Source: Arthrobacter psychrochitiniphilus (GTDB taxonomy: Bacteria; Actinomycetota; Actinomycetes; Actinomycetales; Micrococcaceae). From it: a stretch of 64,000 nucleotides of DNA. Location: the NCBI RefSeq assembly GCF_003185915.1, contig NZ_QHLZ01000001.1, positions 729,995-793,994 on the forward strand. Direction: 5' to 3'. The notes under the pieces are model-generated. The model saw nothing but the letters and a program-made list of their open reading frames with translations, searched no databases and was not told the origin of the DNA. Position 1 is the first letter of the stretch; every line of letters begins with the position of its first letter. Positions 63,907 to 64,000 of this stretch are shown here, in pieces. Made by a program: the position numbers and the translations under genes.

Positions 63907-64000
63907 ATGCTTCAGCGTGACGAGAACTCCCATATCCTTAGCGGGTTGACTAACCAGCTACCTGATCGTGATCCGGAGGAGACTGCCGAGTGGCTTGAGT
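63907..64000 (+). CDS. aceE: Pyruvate dehydrogenase E1 component AceE (N terminus)
   Basis: The first 31 codons are in the window; the gene runs off the right edge. The sequence HILSGLTNQLPDRDPEE and then TAEWLE is the usual N terminus of the actinobacterial homodimeric E1 subunit, which decarboxylates pyruvate with ThDP for acetyl-CoA formation. Start ATG at 63907, preceded by an aaagag site. The leader at 63592-63906 holds the Fur-like box and hairpin but no other gene. Confidence 0.93.
   Translation, partial: MLQRDENSHILSGLTNQLPDRDPEETAEWLE

Overview
The window looks like chromosomal DNA of a moderately high-GC actinobacterium, most likely an Arthrobacter-like member of the Micrococcaceae. 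The evidence is the gene families: a DUF3027, cold-shock and XPB helicase cluster; DUF3263 and LytR_C genes beside ung; a DtxR/IdeR-type regulator; GroEL under tandem CIRCE operators; c-di-AMP (ydaO) riboswitches in front of cell-wall hydrolases; DUF222-HNH and WXG100 proteins; and homodimeric AceE at the right edge. No ribosomal RNA, tRNA, CRISPR array or intact insertion sequence was seen.

Layout. 1-5.1 kb: the 3' part of a YdeP-like molybdopterin oxidoreductase converges on a mobA-DUF6457-moeA cofactor operon. Between them sits a Vsr-like nuclease gene bracketed by two related 23-25 bp palindromes. 5.2-7.8 kb: a TetR regulator and a 14-TM efflux pump, with a paralogous pair at 47.5-49.8 kb. 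7.9-10.1 kb: two secreted cell-wall hydrolases, each behind its own c-di-AMP riboswitch. 10.3-18.2 kb: DtxR-type regulator, serC, DUF3027/Csp, the split XPB helicase pair and a methyltransferase.

18.2-33.3 kb is the most notable part. It is a compact locus for a sulfated, uronate-containing polysaccharide, probably a glycosaminoglycan. A Tat-exported PL8 lyase should cut the polymer outside. A lipoprotein and two-permease ABC importer should take up the fragments. Four formylglycine-type sulfatases without signal peptides should desulfate them in the cytoplasm, with a TIM-barrel isomerase and a Gfo/Idh oxidoreductase acting later. A GntR/LacI hybrid regulator sits in the middle. A 19-bp motif starting agaggaata recurs at the sulfatase, lyase and regulator/transporter promoters and probably marks its regulon.

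33.4-46.7 kb: a two-component system, an orphan WXG100 protein, a DUF222-HNH nuclease, RNase HI with an extra NTF2-like domain, groL, a LytR_C/DUF3263/ung cluster, an iron-boxed siderophore-interacting protein, a ThrE-like exporter and a FemX-like ligase. 46.8-47.5 kb holds a collapsed ABC exporter. 49.9-55.4 kb: a LysR regulator divergent from an acyl-CoA/aldehyde dehydrogenase operon whose first gene, a hydroxyisobutyrate dehydrogenase, is internally deleted and carries a 5 x 15-bp repeat. 55.4-58.2 kb: a secreted CAP/FG-GAP protein flanked by two decayed NarL-type regulators. 58.5-62.7 kb: Bcp and a urate-degradation operon (decarboxylase, HIU hydrolase, uricase, permease) with a three-way-junction RNA element before the permease. 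The window ends with an SDR gene, a Fur-like box and the start of aceE.
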